In this document: piece after piece, positions 35,153-46,634 of the stretch
Numbering within the stretch: the stretch's first letter is position 1
Layout: the number at the start of each line of letters is the position of its first letter
The notes under the pieces: model-generated
What the model was told of the DNA's origin: nothing
Databases searched by the model: none
Seen by the model: the letters and a program-made list of their open reading frames with translations, nothing else
Made by a program: the position numbers and the translations under genes
Assembly (NCBI RefSeq): GCF_000204055.1
Contig: NW_006768859.1
Coordinates: 105,645-169,644 of the forward strand
DNA length: 64,000 nt
Reading direction: 5' to 3'
From: Melampsora larici-populina 98AG31
Taxonomy: Eukaryota; Basidiomycota; Pucciniomycetes; Pucciniales; Melampsoraceae

Positions 35153-35565
35153 GTTCCTCTCCTCTGTATGCACCGCCGTAGTATACTACGAAAAAAAAAA
35201 TTAGTCAAAAAACAACACCTCGGCCACGCTGTGAGCACAACCTTTTTGGCGTTCTCTTCCTAGATGACCGAAACAGTTGGACGACGACGAAGCATATTCA
35301 ACAATATTCACCCTATTGAGGATACCTTCAATTCACCTTTTTTTTTCAGCTTCTTTTGCTTTTCTTTTTCCTTTTTTCTCTGTTCTCGTTTCTTTTTTCT
35401 CTTCTGTTTCTTTTCAGCCTCATGGCATTTTCTTTACAAAATTAACATCCTTTTGTTTTCTTTTTCCTCGAAGGGACTCTTTTGTTTCTGAATTTTTTAC
35501 TTTATTCTTTTCATTTCAATTTTTTACGGGAAGAGTATATGCAGGGCATGCTCTTTTCCTTTTAT

Positions 35566-35577
35566 AGGAGGGGAGAC
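35566..35577 (+). promoter_or_regulatory. E2 polypurine tract
   Basis: AGGAGGGGAGAC abuts the 3' LTR. The preceding 230 bases are a long pyrimidine-rich stretch without a gene. Confidence 0.75.
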
Positions 35578-35967
35578 TGTAAGACCTATGGTCATTACAC
35601 ATCACCAAATACAAACACTTAATAATTAACACTTAACTTAGGCCTCTTGTTTTCATTATCTATAAAGTTGTTTTCGAGTCCTTCTTGCTTCTGGTTCCTT
35701 AGAGATATCGGGACTAATCTCCTGCCCTTTATCCTTCGGAACCAGGTATGATTTCATTACTTCTCTTTTCTCAATTTCTCTCTGATTACTAGATAGCCTG
35801 CCTTAGAGATATCGGGACTAATCTCCTGCCCTTTATCCTTCGGAACCAGCGCTTTCCGTCGATATTGAAATTTACAGATTAGCTCTCTTGGGTTCTAGAA
35901 ACCTTTGCTGTGCTCTTGCACAGTGTCCCGTCCGTCGTATCCAGTGAAGGTTCTCACGAACCTTACA
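35578..35967 (+). repeat. E2 3' LTR (390 bp)
   Basis: Identical to 29818-30207 at an offset of 5760, compared line by line. Confidence 0.95.
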
Positions 35968-35972
35968 GGGCC

Positions 35973-38258
35973 GCAGATGAGTCAAAGCAAGTGAACCTGT
36001 CTCTCAAGTCCAATGTTTTCTCCGAGTTGAAAGTAAGTCACGTCTTTCATTTACCAATATACCTTCTCTATTGGTGACTGAGAGTTTTGACCATCTATTT
36101 GTCACATCTTTTCGATTCTTGACACAGGCTCTTAAGTCACGATTCAATCTAATTCACGACGGCTGGACGACCAAGGGTAATTGCCACGCCTTCATCGGCG
36201 CTGCGGTCACATTTGTGGACGATGACTGGAATTATCGAGTCCGGCACTTAACCCTTAAGTTAATTGCTTGGCATCACCATGGGCCTTGGCTTGCCGAGCC
36301 CATGGTAAACATTTTGGTGAAACATGGACTCTATCAAAAGATAAGTGCCACCATTATGTTTTATCACTAAGTATTTTAAACTTATTCAAGTCGAGCTCAC
36401 ATCATTTTCTCGGCTGTATTGTCTCACATGCTTTGCCAGACAACCAACTCCGGTTCAAATAACAAAACAATGGCTTGGGAGATGCACAGCCAGTTCTTGA
36501 AACAAGATGACGTCGCCGGTTATCAATGGAATCCCAATAGTATGCATATATTCTGTTTCTGTCATAAGATAGCTTTAATCGTCAATGCTGGCTTGGCAGC
36601 ATTAGGTGTGAAAGCTCCTCCACCATTGAAAGTCAAGGAATCCAATTGAGGCCATTTCCCAATGTTTGAAAACATTGCTGAGGAAGACGAAGAAGAAGTC
36701 CAAGAAGAACCTCAACCTGGTCCTGACCGATCCAACCCGAATGGAACCGAAGATCAAGATGTTGAGCACGATCTACAAGACCTTGTTGATACACAACCGG
36801 AAGAGGTGGTTGCTGACCTTGATGATGAGGCCGAGTGGGATGCGGCTGACGCTGAAGAGGAGGCATTTCCGGAAATGGTAATGGAAGAGAACGAAGCGCA
36901 TCCGACTCACCGTCGAGAAGCTAACCATCTAGATTACATATTGCGAAAGGTATGATAATGAGCACACATCTCTATCTGTGTGATGATTATTGAATACTGA
37001 TTGATTTGTGACCAACAGGTGGACTTTATTACTCGTCGAATCACGCGGTCAGCCGCGTGGCGCAAGGAGTTTGAACGGGTGAGCGTGCAGAAGGGATTCA
37101 GCGGGTCACTCATCGCAGGTTATGGGATTGGATGGAATATCAAGTATATTAGTCGCCACAAAGCTTGGCTGGCGCGAGAAGTAAGTCAAATTTCTTCTTG
37201 TCTTGTGGATTCAGCTATTTAGCAAATGACATCCATCATGCTCTTTTCCAGGTAATCGATCAACTTTGTCGAGATGATTTAAACAAGGTGCACGCAAAGA
37301 ATCGTCCAACTCGCAAGAACAAGAAACCTGACGGTTATTTCCACGAATTGGAAATGACAACGGCCGAGTGGGCACAAGTGCGTAAGATCAACAATGAGCT
37401 GGAGGTAATTTCATTTATACCTTGTGATTTTATATCTTTGTATTACATCTATCTAATTGACCTTAAATTGCTTTGTATCTCACAGCCTTTCTTAAAGATA
37501 ACCTTGCTCATGGAAGCCGATGGACCTACCGGATGCATGGTAATTCCTAAATATGTGGAAATACGTAACTCGCTGGCCAAAAAAATCCAGCCGCTTGACA
37601 CCACCGTCGCAATGTACCCAATGCTTGCAAGGATGCATGAGAAGACCATTGAGTATCTCAGCGAGGCTCTCGAATGCGAGACCCTGGTCATGGCCACGTT
37701 ACTTCATCCTTTCTTCAGGTTGAAGTTTTTTGTGAAATGGGTTGGAACCACCGCAAAGGAAACCATGAATGCTGAAGCTACTCTCCGTCGTTTACACCGG
37801 GAGTATGAACTGGCAGCACCTCTTTCACACAAACCAACGTCTTCACAGCTCGACACCAAAAACTCAAAGAGTTCTCCTACATCTTCGCCAAGACCAGATA
37901 TCTTCTTCAGTGACTCTGAAGAAGAACCCGAGGCTGAAGTATCTGAGGACTTGGCGTTCAAGAACTATCTACGAGGAAGTGACAAAATGAAAACCGAAGA
38001 TTTTGACGTTCAGGATCCCAAAGCAAGTCTTCGATGGTGGAAAGTGAGTTTGTTTCTTTCTTCCCGAAACACTTTACACTGAACAGTGTGACTGACTTTC
38101 AATCAATATGTTTAAAGGTGCATGAAAAGGCTTATCAAGTCCTTGCTCGAATGGCAAAAGATTATTTGGCGTCGTCAGGTTCATCGTGCGCCGCTGAACG
38201 CATATTTTCATGTGCTTCGGACGTCTGCTCATCCAGTCGAGGCGCGTTGATAGCTTGA
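35973..38258 (+). pseudogene. hAT transposase, 3' part (catalytic core and dimerisation region)
   Basis: Resumes the gene cut at 29812. Segments include the IHDGWTTKGN strand, with the first catalytic Asp position. TTNSGSNNKT follows, where hAT proteins usually have Asp at the third residue. After an acidic insert come VDFITRRITRSAAWR and, at the end, the dimerisation region with WWK, LASSGSSCAAERIFS and SSSRGAL. An in-frame TGA at 36647-36649 interrupts the core. Several GT-AG introns are evident. The D to N change and the stop make this copy inactive even without E2. Confidence 0.82.
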
Positions 38259-38756
38259 ACCATCGAGATGCTGGTTTCAAGCAGGATGTGGTTAAGGGAA
38301 GGTGTGGAGCTCGGGGTAGGATTTGAAGACCTTGTGAAGGTTTTCAAACTGATGGGAATATCTATGAATTAATTTCTTATTCATCATTGTTATGCTGCCT
38401 CTTTACTTTATGTTTTTTCGAATCGATTACTTTTGAATTAGCTTTTTATTTCAATACTCTCGTTAACTTATTTCAGATCGAATTTATTTAGTTTCTTTTC
38501 ATTATGCTACACCTTTTGGCGGTGTAGCTGTAGCGGTAGCTTGGGGCGCAGCGCGTATACGAAGAACAGTTAAAGTAGCTGTTAGCTCCCGGAGCGTGCC
38601 TGTTTGGCCCAATGCTACGAGGATTCCAAAAATCCTTATCTTTTTAATCCGCTGCGTTAACCAGGTAACACAGTGGGTACCTGTGAAAATACGCTGCGTC
38701 TGCGGTTAACTGGGTCGTAGCGCGTTGCAGCGCAGCTGACCCGGTGTTGCATGCAC

Positions 38757-40180
38757 ATAGTTTGATTTTGAGCTAGCGGGAAACCACCTTGTGTATTTTT
38801 TGGGGTTCAAATTCATAAATCCTGTGGTGAGTTCATCCTGTATCCTTAACAGTTTGTTTCTTTAATTGCTTGCATGAATAATAAGAATATCAATGAGTGT
38901 TGGAATACTCATGTAGACATCATGTTAACCCTTGTTGTATTGCTTACTATCCATGATGTGATTTCAACTTTGGCTTCTCCTTTACCTCTCATTTCATTTA
39001 TACTCAATGGATCATACAGTTTTTATCACCAAAGCACTCTAAGTGGTTGGCCCTGGGGTTTACCTGGTTCAACTGGTTGAAGGGTGTGAATAATGCCCAT
39101 TGCCTTCAAAGAGAGGGAGCAATGAGCTTTTATTGTGCAAATTTGGACTTTTTATATTTCTTTGAAATTTCAGCTGTATCATGGGTTTTGAACTTGTGGT
39201 CTACAAATTGTCTAAGTGCTTAATTGCATAGTAAATGGTGTAAAGCCATGAAAAATGCCGGTGAGAGGCTTGTATCATGGCTATATAGCCCATGGTCCAA
39301 CTGTGGAGCATTAACACCCCCAGCGCTCCACTATATTGCCCATTTTAACAAGTGTAGCGCTTTGGCGCCACTGCCAGCAAAAGGTAATTTCCCCTGGGGA
39401 AAAGTTGAACAAATTTTGGAGAAAATAATTTTTTCCCACACTGAAGACAACCCTGGGCCAGCAACGCAGGTGTTGTGTGCTGCGCTGCGGTTGCGTTGGG
39501 TTTTTCTGACCGCACCACACCGTAGAATCAATTTTCAGGTTGCGGCCTGACCCGCGGTGCAACAAGATCACTCAGATTAGTGTTTTTTTTGGGCCACAAC
39601 AATGTTTGTTGCATTGCTGCCCCCAAAAACTTGGAAATTGATGTTTTTTGGCGCTGTTGCGCCTTTTGCGTTGCGCAACTGTCAAGGCGCCACACAGCCT
39701 AGCCTTGACTTTTGTCATTGTGGTAGTTCCCGCAACACAGTGTCTACTGCTTGTTGGTGTTGCGTGTTGTGGAGCAACACATCAAAAAACGGGTGTGCTG
39801 CGGCGCGTTGCATTGCTGGCACAGGGTTGCTGAAGATTTCCTTTGGGAAAATTTTATACAATTCTCATTTTGATTTTTTTTGGGCTTAGAACAACTTCAT
39901 AGACTAGCTATGAGACTCTCAATTACTATCAGAAGTCATAACTGAAGGTTACAACAAAAAAAGACTAAAAAACAACTTTTTGATTGTTCACAAAAATTAC
40001 ATGTATCATTTTTTTCTCTTGATGATTCACCAATATCACATTTTTGATTTCTTCAAGATCTTGTTTAACAAAATTACATATATGAATATCATCTTTCTTT
40101 GGGACAGCCACGTGTATCTACACCACGGGGCGAGTCCAATGTGGAGCTTATGTGTCTCTACCAGCCCCCTCATAACATAG
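38757..40180. other. Intergenic region holding one MITE copy
   Basis: Apart from the repeat at 39446-39831 nothing coding is seen. Confidence 0.4.
39446..39831. mobile_element. Second copy of the 379 bp MITE family, inverted
   Basis: Reverse-complement similarity to 20233-20611 runs throughout, with shared words GGGCCAGCAACGCAGG, TTGCGGCCTGA and GGGCCACAACAA. Ends are diverged and the target duplication is no longer clear. Confidence 0.65.
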
Positions 40181-41134
40181 GGTGATTCCGACATCTGGTA
40201 TCAACTGGCTTATGTATACACTGAAATGAGAAAGCTCGAAGTGTATGATCGCTACCACGAATTCAAAGATCACTGCATTCAGATTCTCCACAAGCGGCGT
40301 CAAGCTTTTAAAGACAACATCTACATCATCTCACTGTTCCTGATTCCAACTCAAATTCGATTTGCTACATTGGCAAAGTATCCATTAGAAAACATGATCC
40401 TCATGATCCTATCACTCGCCAAACAATGGGATTACACATTGCAAGATGCTCACACCCTCAAGCAAGAAATTCTGGCACATGTTGAACAAAGTGGTCAGTA
40501 CAGCCCCAAATCAAAAGGTAATAACGAGACTCTTTTACAGTTCAAAGCGATGTCATACATGCTGAGCATTGAATTGCTTTAACTTTCAGTCGATTGACCT
40601 ATTGACTACTGGCGTGCTATTCCATCAACTTCTCGAGCAAACCCTTTGAAACGACTTGCAATCCGAGTTTTGGAAATTGTTCCCCACGCCGGCGGGATTG
40701 AGAGTCTTTTCTCCCAGATGTCTGCAACAAAGACTAAGCGCCGAAGTAGGATGAGAGTAGCTCTTTTGAAGATGCTATCACAGCTTCATATAGCCCTTTC
40801 AAAGGAAGGAAATAGAATCAAGGCCTCAAAACCAGTCATTAAGCGCCCAAAAGACACCCCGGTCGCGAATACAGAAGACGACTGGGTTGATCAACCGAAC
40901 AATTCTCCTTTGTTCAATCAACCCGACGACTTCGACATCTTTGAGGCTGGAGCTTACTCTGCAGAGATAGCTGACATCAACAACATCATTGATGACAGTT
41001 TTGATGGGCTGATCAACGAGTTTTTTGATTTGGGCCAATTTAAAGCAGGCGACGTTGTCAATATCAACGGTCTGGGTCGTGAAGTTGTTGTAATTGAAGA
41101 TGTAGATATTGAGTGGAACTTAAATGATGTCTAG
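40181..41134 (+). pseudogene. Fragment of a second hAT-type transposase
   Basis: An exon from 40181 reads WYQLAYVYTEMRKLEVYDRY and runs to about 40519. A second part from about 40600 reads DYWRAIPSTSRANPLKRLA and IESLFSQMSATKTKRRSRM, the C-terminal dimerisation region of a different hAT lineage from the one at 35973. The frame across the junction contains a stop or shift near 40594. The N-terminal half is missing. An acidic C-terminal tail ends at the stop near 41134. Confidence 0.65.
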
Positions 41135-41236
41135 ACCAATCTACATCATTTTTGTGATTGCAATCAAAGAACAAATGGTGTTCCACCCTTGAGAATGATA
41201 GTCTTGAAGAAAAAAAAGCGACTTTTGAAAAAAATT

Positions 41237-41310
41237 GGCGCGCCGGCGCGCCACCAGCCAAGGCGCGGATTGTGGCAAGCCTTATTTGGCGCGCCGGAGC
41301 GCCACCAGTC
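41237..41310. repeat. GC-rich palindromic direct repeats
   Basis: GGCGCGCCGGCGCGCC (41237-41252) is a perfect 16 bp palindrome. A near copy with GGCGCGCCGGAGCGCCACCAG follows about 50 bases on, in strongly AT-rich surroundings. Confidence 0.8.
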
Positions 41311-41466
41311 CAGAACCCCGCGCCAACTTTTTGAGGGGAATAAAGAGACAAGAGAACTCATGTTGTATAGGTTATCAGAGCAGTAGTTGATTGGACGCTT
41401 GTGTGAGTCTTGAGTGCAACTGTACGCATCCAATTGGACATCCATAATGAGGTTGTTCAAATCCAC

Positions 41467-42164
41467 TCAAAGGATATTCTGGATTACGAGCCGGAAGGTC
41501 AGTAGATGAAGGTGTATGAGAGAGAACAAACATACCTCCAAGGTATTGCCAGGGGTCCAATTGTTGGCCTTCTTTTCAGTGGCAGTCTTTTTCATCTCAG
41601 AGAGTGAATGAGAGTAAGTGAGGAGGCCAACATTTGTAACAAATTGATGTTCTGGGCAAGTGGCCTGAATACACACTTTCAGCTTGGTGGGGTGAAACAT
41701 AAAGACAAGACAGGCCTGAAAAGCGATAGAAGGGAAGCCTTACCTCACAAATATTGAGGGCCCGCTTGTGAACTTTGCATGGCATTTTCAAGAGCTTGGC
41801 CACCAACTCCAGATGTGCACTTGAGGTGAGGCCAACTGTAGTCAATGACGCTGGAGACTGAAGGAAAATGTTGTTAGAAGGGTTGTAATTGGGATGGATT
41901 CCGGTGCTATTTGGTTGAGCACGTGAGTTACTACCACCCTCATCAAGATTTTGCACAGGTGGACCACATTTCTTGGACTTTTGAAGAGGCGATGCCGGCA
42001 ATGAATCATCCTTGGAGTTCTGAAAACCATCGGAACTATCCTCGCCATTAAGGTTGTTTGAAGCTAAAAAACAAACAAGATTATATCAGATTCATGGAGC
42101 CATGATTTAAAAAAATAAGAGAGATGAAAAGAGAAAACAAGTTCTGACTTTTGGATTTTGGCAT
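41467..42164 (-). CDS. Hypothetical protein, four predicted exons
   Basis: Not recognised. Minus-strand exons 42164-42149, 42063-41744, 41664-41536 and 41478-41467 join in frame to about 158 residues by GT-AG signals. The middle exon is Ser/Pro/Asn-rich and then becomes helical (HLELVAKLLKMPCKVHKRA). The third contains TYSHSLSEMKKTATEKK. The last exon is only four codons and least certain. It lies among transposon remnants and may itself be transposon-derived. Confidence 0.35.
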
Positions 42165-42683
42165 GATGATCAAGATGGCATCAAACGATTGATGGTTGTG
42201 GTGTATTTGGAGGTGAGGGGTGAATGGAAGGGGTGATCCGACAAGGAGTCTAAAGTTGAAAGTCAAAGTGTATTACAAGCAGTGAGTTTTACCCTTTACA
42301 GTCACATCTGTGACAGATGAAATTGTAACCAATTTGAACTTTACAATCATTTTGGCAACAGTTTTGAGGCAGATATCAAACACCTGATTTGAGGTTGTTT
42401 GAAAAATGCTAAGCAGGCATGTCTTTTTTGTTCATATGAATTTGAGATCACAGCTAGACTTCATTCTTCACAAATTTACAAAAAGAACACGGACAAGCAT
42501 TGAAAGCTATTATCACTACGCCAAATTGCAAATTTACCGTGGAGTTTAGAAAATTGAGTAGACATAGAAAATTATAGAGAAGCTGGCAAGGGTCAGAAAA
42601 ATATGAAAAAATAATGGGAGGGCCCTTTGATGCATTCTGATTGTCTGGCATATTTCTTCATATTTTTAAAACCACAATGCATA
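42165..42683. other. Intergenic region without recognised gene
   Basis: AT-rich sequence; nothing is supported. Confidence 0.4.
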
Positions 42684-42686
42684 TAA

Positions 42687-43500
42687 CACTACACAAAATA
42701 TGATATCTTCTGGGCAGAAAATATAAAAACCAACAAACAGAGATATTGAGCAGTCTTGAAGAGAGACAAAAATACACCGAAGTATGCATATTGTTCCTAT
42801 GGCTGAGACCTTTGATTTGAGTATTTTTTTGTATTTTTAGTGTGAAAATTGTTGATTGTACTAACAAAAAACCTCCAGGATCATCAGATTACAACCTGTA
42901 ACAGATATTGGAATTTGGCTCATGAATGACAAGGGGATAATTTCAATTCTAAAATACTTCATATCTTTTGCAGTTCTTGGTCAAAACACTCACTAAGTAG
43001 TTCATTAGAAAGCCATGCACTTTATTCAAATGTTACATCAATGCATCAAATCTGTAGCTCCACTGCAAAAAAAGTTATTCGCTGGTTGGCCTCAAAAAAG
43101 TATGGTTTATGGGGAATGATGGAGATATGGGTTTTCTGTCAATTTCCCCCGCCCATAAAAAATATGGACGGAAAAAAGCATGGGATATGCGAGAGTATGG
43201 CTTATTGGGTATATGGATTTTTGGAGAGACGACTGATAGTAGAATTCAAACTATCCCCTTCTCACCCTTTGGCCAAATTCCAATATCTGTTACAGGTTGT
43301 AATCTGATGCTCCTGGAGGTTTTTTGTTAGTACAATCAACAATTTTCACACTAAAAATACAAAAAAATACTCAAATCAAAGGTCTCAACCATAGGAACAA
43401 TATGCATATTGTTTTGTATTTTTTTCTCTCTTCCTGACTGCTCAGTATCTTTGTGTGTATTTATATTTTCTGCCCGGAAAATATTATATTTTGTGTAGTG
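42687..43500. mobile_element. 814 bp foldback element with CACTA ends
   Basis: Arms of about 275 bp (42687-42961 and 43226-43500) are reverse complements at roughly 85-90% identity. Both ends read CACTACACAAAATAT, and TAA flanks both sides (42684-42686 and 43501-43503). CACTA termini with a 3 bp duplication fit the EnSpm/CACTA superfamily. There is no transposase inside. Confidence 0.8.
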
Positions 43501-43504
43501 TAAG

Positions 43505-43763
43505 CTGAGCCTTGTGAAACTCAGCCATTCTATAGAAGGGATGGCAACCTTCAGTGCGTATTCCTCAGGAAACCTTGACCCATGTCTGGGAGTCATTTGG
43601 TGTGATACCTCTGCAGACAGAGACAACACATCCAACACAGCCATGGGGAACTGATTCTGAATGGATCTACAAAGAGTAATGTAGACTGTTAGACTATTTT
43701 TGGGTTAAAAAATTAAATAAAAGTGGCTGACCATTACCCACACACCAGCCTTGACCTTTTCAG
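43505..43763 (-). pseudogene. Downstream part of a transposon-like gene split by E3
   Basis: The minus strand continues the exon cut by E3 (KVKAGVW, then a GTAATG donor). An exon with MAVLDVLSLSAEVSHQM and FPEEYALKVAIPSIEWLSF follows and runs up to the CACTA foldback element. The upstream part is at 55316-56520. The protein family is not firmly recognised. Confidence 0.45.
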
Positions 43764-43922
43764 TGTTATGAATGGCTCATGCACGGCGTGATAGATTCTC
43801 CAATACGTATAACTGAGATTGCGGTATGAGGAAAACTCTACTGTACAAATGGGGGACAAGAGTTGTTCCTCTGGACCTGTGACATGTCTACACGGATAAC
43901 GTGACATGTTTGGATCATAACA
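43764..43922 (-). repeat. E3 3' LTR (159 bp)
   Basis: Starts TGTTATGAATGG and ends GGATCATAACA on the plus strand. Two differences from 55152-55310, both G or C against T (GGCGTG/GGTGTG and ATGGGGG/ATGTGGG). Confidence 0.93.
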
Positions 43923-43935
43923 GTATCCCCCTTTT
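43923..43935 (-). promoter_or_regulatory. E3 polypurine tract
   Basis: On the minus strand AAAAGGGGGATAC abuts the 3' LTR. Confidence 0.7.
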
Positions 43936-43981
43936 AACGCCCAGGCTCTGTGATGATTGCCCTGCACTCCTCCACGAACCA

Positions 43982-44012
43982 GCATTAAAAAACCCACTTG
44001 GGGAAAAAGCTT
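43982..44012 (-). promoter_or_regulatory. Conserved 31 nt motif at the pol stop of E3
   Basis: It differs from 12582-12612 of E1 at a single base in the centre of the CCCA-TGGG pair and starts six bases after the pol stop. Confidence 0.75.
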
Positions 44013-44017
44013 GGCTC

Positions 44018-46381
44018 TCACATCCTTCTCCTTCTCCTGTGTGTCTTCATTGCTTCTGGATACTTGATTTTAAATTTGTCTACTAATTGTTTTGCGTTTC
44101 CTAAATTTGTTACCGGTTCCCACGAATTGTGCTCTCTACCGTACCCTCTCCAACTAATTAAATACTCCTCCTTCTTGCCACGCATCCTCCCATCTAGTAC
44201 TGCTTCTACTTCATACTCCTGCTCTCCTTGTAATTCGATTGGCGGTGGTGGTAGTTGAATTTGTTCTTTGATTGTATCCGCTTTGTACTCTCGTAGTTGG
44301 GATACGTGGAATACTGGGTGTAATCTATGCAAACTGAGAGGCAATTCAATCTTGTAAGCTACCTCTGATACACACTTAATAATTTTGAAAGGCCCTAGCC
44401 ATCGATGGTCCATTTTCGCGCTTGGTCGTGTTGTGGATACGTTCTTGCTGCTTGACCACACCTTTGCTCCCACCTTCCATTCAGGGTTTGTCCTTCTGTT
44501 TTTGTCATGATAGTATTTCATCAATTCTTGTGCTGATTTAAGGCTTTCTGTGATTTCACTCTGAACTTTGTTAATCTGTTGGATTCTTGCTTTGACAGCC
44601 GGGATACATTGCTCTGACAATGGAATAGTCGTATAAGTTGGGTCGTAGCCGTAATTTGCCTTAAACGGGGATAATCCTGTCAAACTGTGCGTACTGTTAT
44701 TGTAAGCAAATTCAGCCATAGCTAATAAAGGTTCCCAATTGTCCCGTTTATAACTTGTGAAATGTCTCAGATACCCTTCTACGGCTTTATTCACAATCTC
44801 TGATTGTCCGTCAGTTTCTGGGTGATACGCTGTCGATGGTGTGGATTTAATACCTAGTTTCTTGTAAAGTGATTGAGTCAGTTGTGAAATGAATATACCA
44901 CCTCTGTCTGAGATGATTGTCTTTGGCGTCCCGTGCAGTCTCCATACATTACGTAGCATCAATTCCGCTAGATCTTCGGCTGAAGTGGTGTTGTTACAGG
45001 CAATGAAGTGCGCCATCTTCGTTAGTCTGTCTACAACCATTAGTATGCACGTCTTGCCGTTTGACTCTGGCAACTCCGTTATGAGGTCATACGAGATGCC
45101 TGTCCAAGGACCCGCCGGTATAGGAAGGGGTTTCAACATACCAAAAGGTTTTTGATTTGAAGTCTTGACCCTTTGACATGAGTCACATCCATCAACGTAA
45201 CGATTTACAAACGCTTTCATTCCTTTCCACCTGAAATGCCGCTTGACAAGACTTAGAGTTTTTGCACGACCCGGGTGACCAGCCATTGGGCTATCGTGGC
45301 GGCTTCTTACAATTTCAGTTTTGATATTGTTGTCGGCTGGTACTACCACACAGTCCTTGTGGTATAAAATACCTTCTTGTGTTGAGTAGTCTGCTACTAG
45401 ATTCTTCATCTGATTTGATAGTGGTCTCTCGACCACTTGTATCAATTCTTTTACTGAGTTATCAGTAGCTGAAGCGTTGCGGATTGACTTGAGGATGCTG
45501 ACATCGGATTTGATACTAGTGTCTCTTTCTGAATCCAAGTCCAGTACGTCTATCTTGAACCATTCTTCTGAGTTCTCGTTCACAATGGTTTCATCTTCAA
45601 AGTGAGCTTCGAAGCTGTCGATTTGTCCTAGGAATGTATTGTCAACGATGTTTTCAGGTTTTAATAGCTGCCTGAATGTAAGTTTCTCGTCAGAGGGAGG
45701 TGCTAAATCTGGCCTTCTCGATAGAGCGCCGGGTCTGGTTGCCTCTCTTCCTGGTCTAAATCTGATCTGGGAATCGAAACTCCCTAATGTCTCTGCCCAT
45801 CTTGCTTGTCGGCGCGTCAGCTGCTTGCTTGGCATAAAACTCTCTAAGTTCTTGTGATCCGTATAAACAATTACGTCCAGGCAATTTGGATTTCCTTCTA
45901 AGTACTGTCTCCATTCCTTAAAGGAAGCCACTACCGCCAAAAGCTCCTTATCGAAGATTTTGTAATTCTTCTCCGCTGCTATCAACAACCGTGACAAATA
46001 AGCTACTGGGTGGAGAAGTCCATCATCCGCAACTTGCGATAATACCGCTCCGAGTGCGTAGTCCGAACAGTCACATTCCAGCACGAATGGCTTGTAAGGA
46101 TCGGCGATGCGTAGAATTGGAGCCGTTGTGAATGCCTCTTTCAGATCTTTGAACACTTTGTCTCTCTTCTTGTTCCATTCAAATTTCGCGTCCTTGCAGG
46201 TAAGTTCGTGTAATGGTCTTGCTGTCTTCGAGAACTGACTGATGAATCTTCTATAAAAATTAGCAAAACCAACAAATCTTTGTAATTCCGTCACAGATTT
46301 TGGTGCAGGCCACTCTTTGACTGCCTTGACTTTTGCAGGGTCCATCCGAATCTTGTTTTTTGAAATAAGTAAACCTAGATA
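44018..46381 (-). pseudogene. pol: E3 pol, 3' part: end of RT, RNase H, integrase, chromodomain
   Basis: Resumes at YLGLLISKNKI after the DIRS insertion. It contains RNase H (LECDCSDYALGAVLS), an integrase zinc motif ending CDSCQ, the core with ISDRGG, and a chromodomain near the C-terminus (YEVEAVLDGRMRGKKEEYL, SWRGYGREHNSWEP). This part has no internal stop. It ends in an Arg-rich tail. Similarity to E1 pol is clear throughout. Confidence 0.9.
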
Positions 46382-46634
46382 ATATACACCATAAGGCACG
46401 AAATGGTGTAGGTGTCCATTCCTGTGAAAGACTAAGGCTAACGTGTGAAAGTTAGATCAATACAGATCCTCAGGTAAAGATTTGAAATTCTAGATTTCAA
46501 CCTTAACCTTCATCATCTCCTCACACTCTTAGTTTTCACGCTTTGAAAGAAGCTTTTTCATTTTTTCCAGCGCTCAGTCAACTCTTTGCTAGAACTCGTT
46601 TCTTAATTTTTATTAGAATTTAAAGTACACCAAA

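Larger units (their letters stand above)
29818..35967 (+). mobile_element. Ty3/gypsy retrotransposon E2, complete ends, with assembly gap
   Basis: Two identical 390 bp LTRs and a 5 bp target duplication GGGCC (29813-29817 and 35968-35972) define the element, inserted in the hAT transposase exon. Order: LTR, gag-protease, 100 N gap, RT, RNase H, integrase, polypurine tract, LTR. No chromodomain is visible. The 182 bp between LTR and gag begins with a T run and shows no obvious tRNA-type primer site. Confidence 0.95.
28116..38749 (+). mobile_element. hAT transposon, split by retrotransposon E2
   Basis: The ends are CAACACCGGGTCAGCT and its reverse complement. They are flanked by direct copies of CATGCAC (28109-28115 and 38750-38756), a 7 bp match where hAT elements normally make 8. 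Subterminal regions on both sides are crowded with GCGTAGC and CTGCG words, as in many hAT elements. The internal gene encodes a BED-finger hAT transposase in two pieces. Without E2 the element would be about 4.5 kb. Confidence 0.85.

Noticed and set aside
38800..38850. Possible tRNA B box (GGTTCAAATTC)
   Set aside because: No matching A box, acceptor stem or cloverleaf around it.
41237..41310. GC-rich palindromes as a replication origin or CpG island
   Set aside because: Only two short copies in transposon-rich DNA; no supporting feature.
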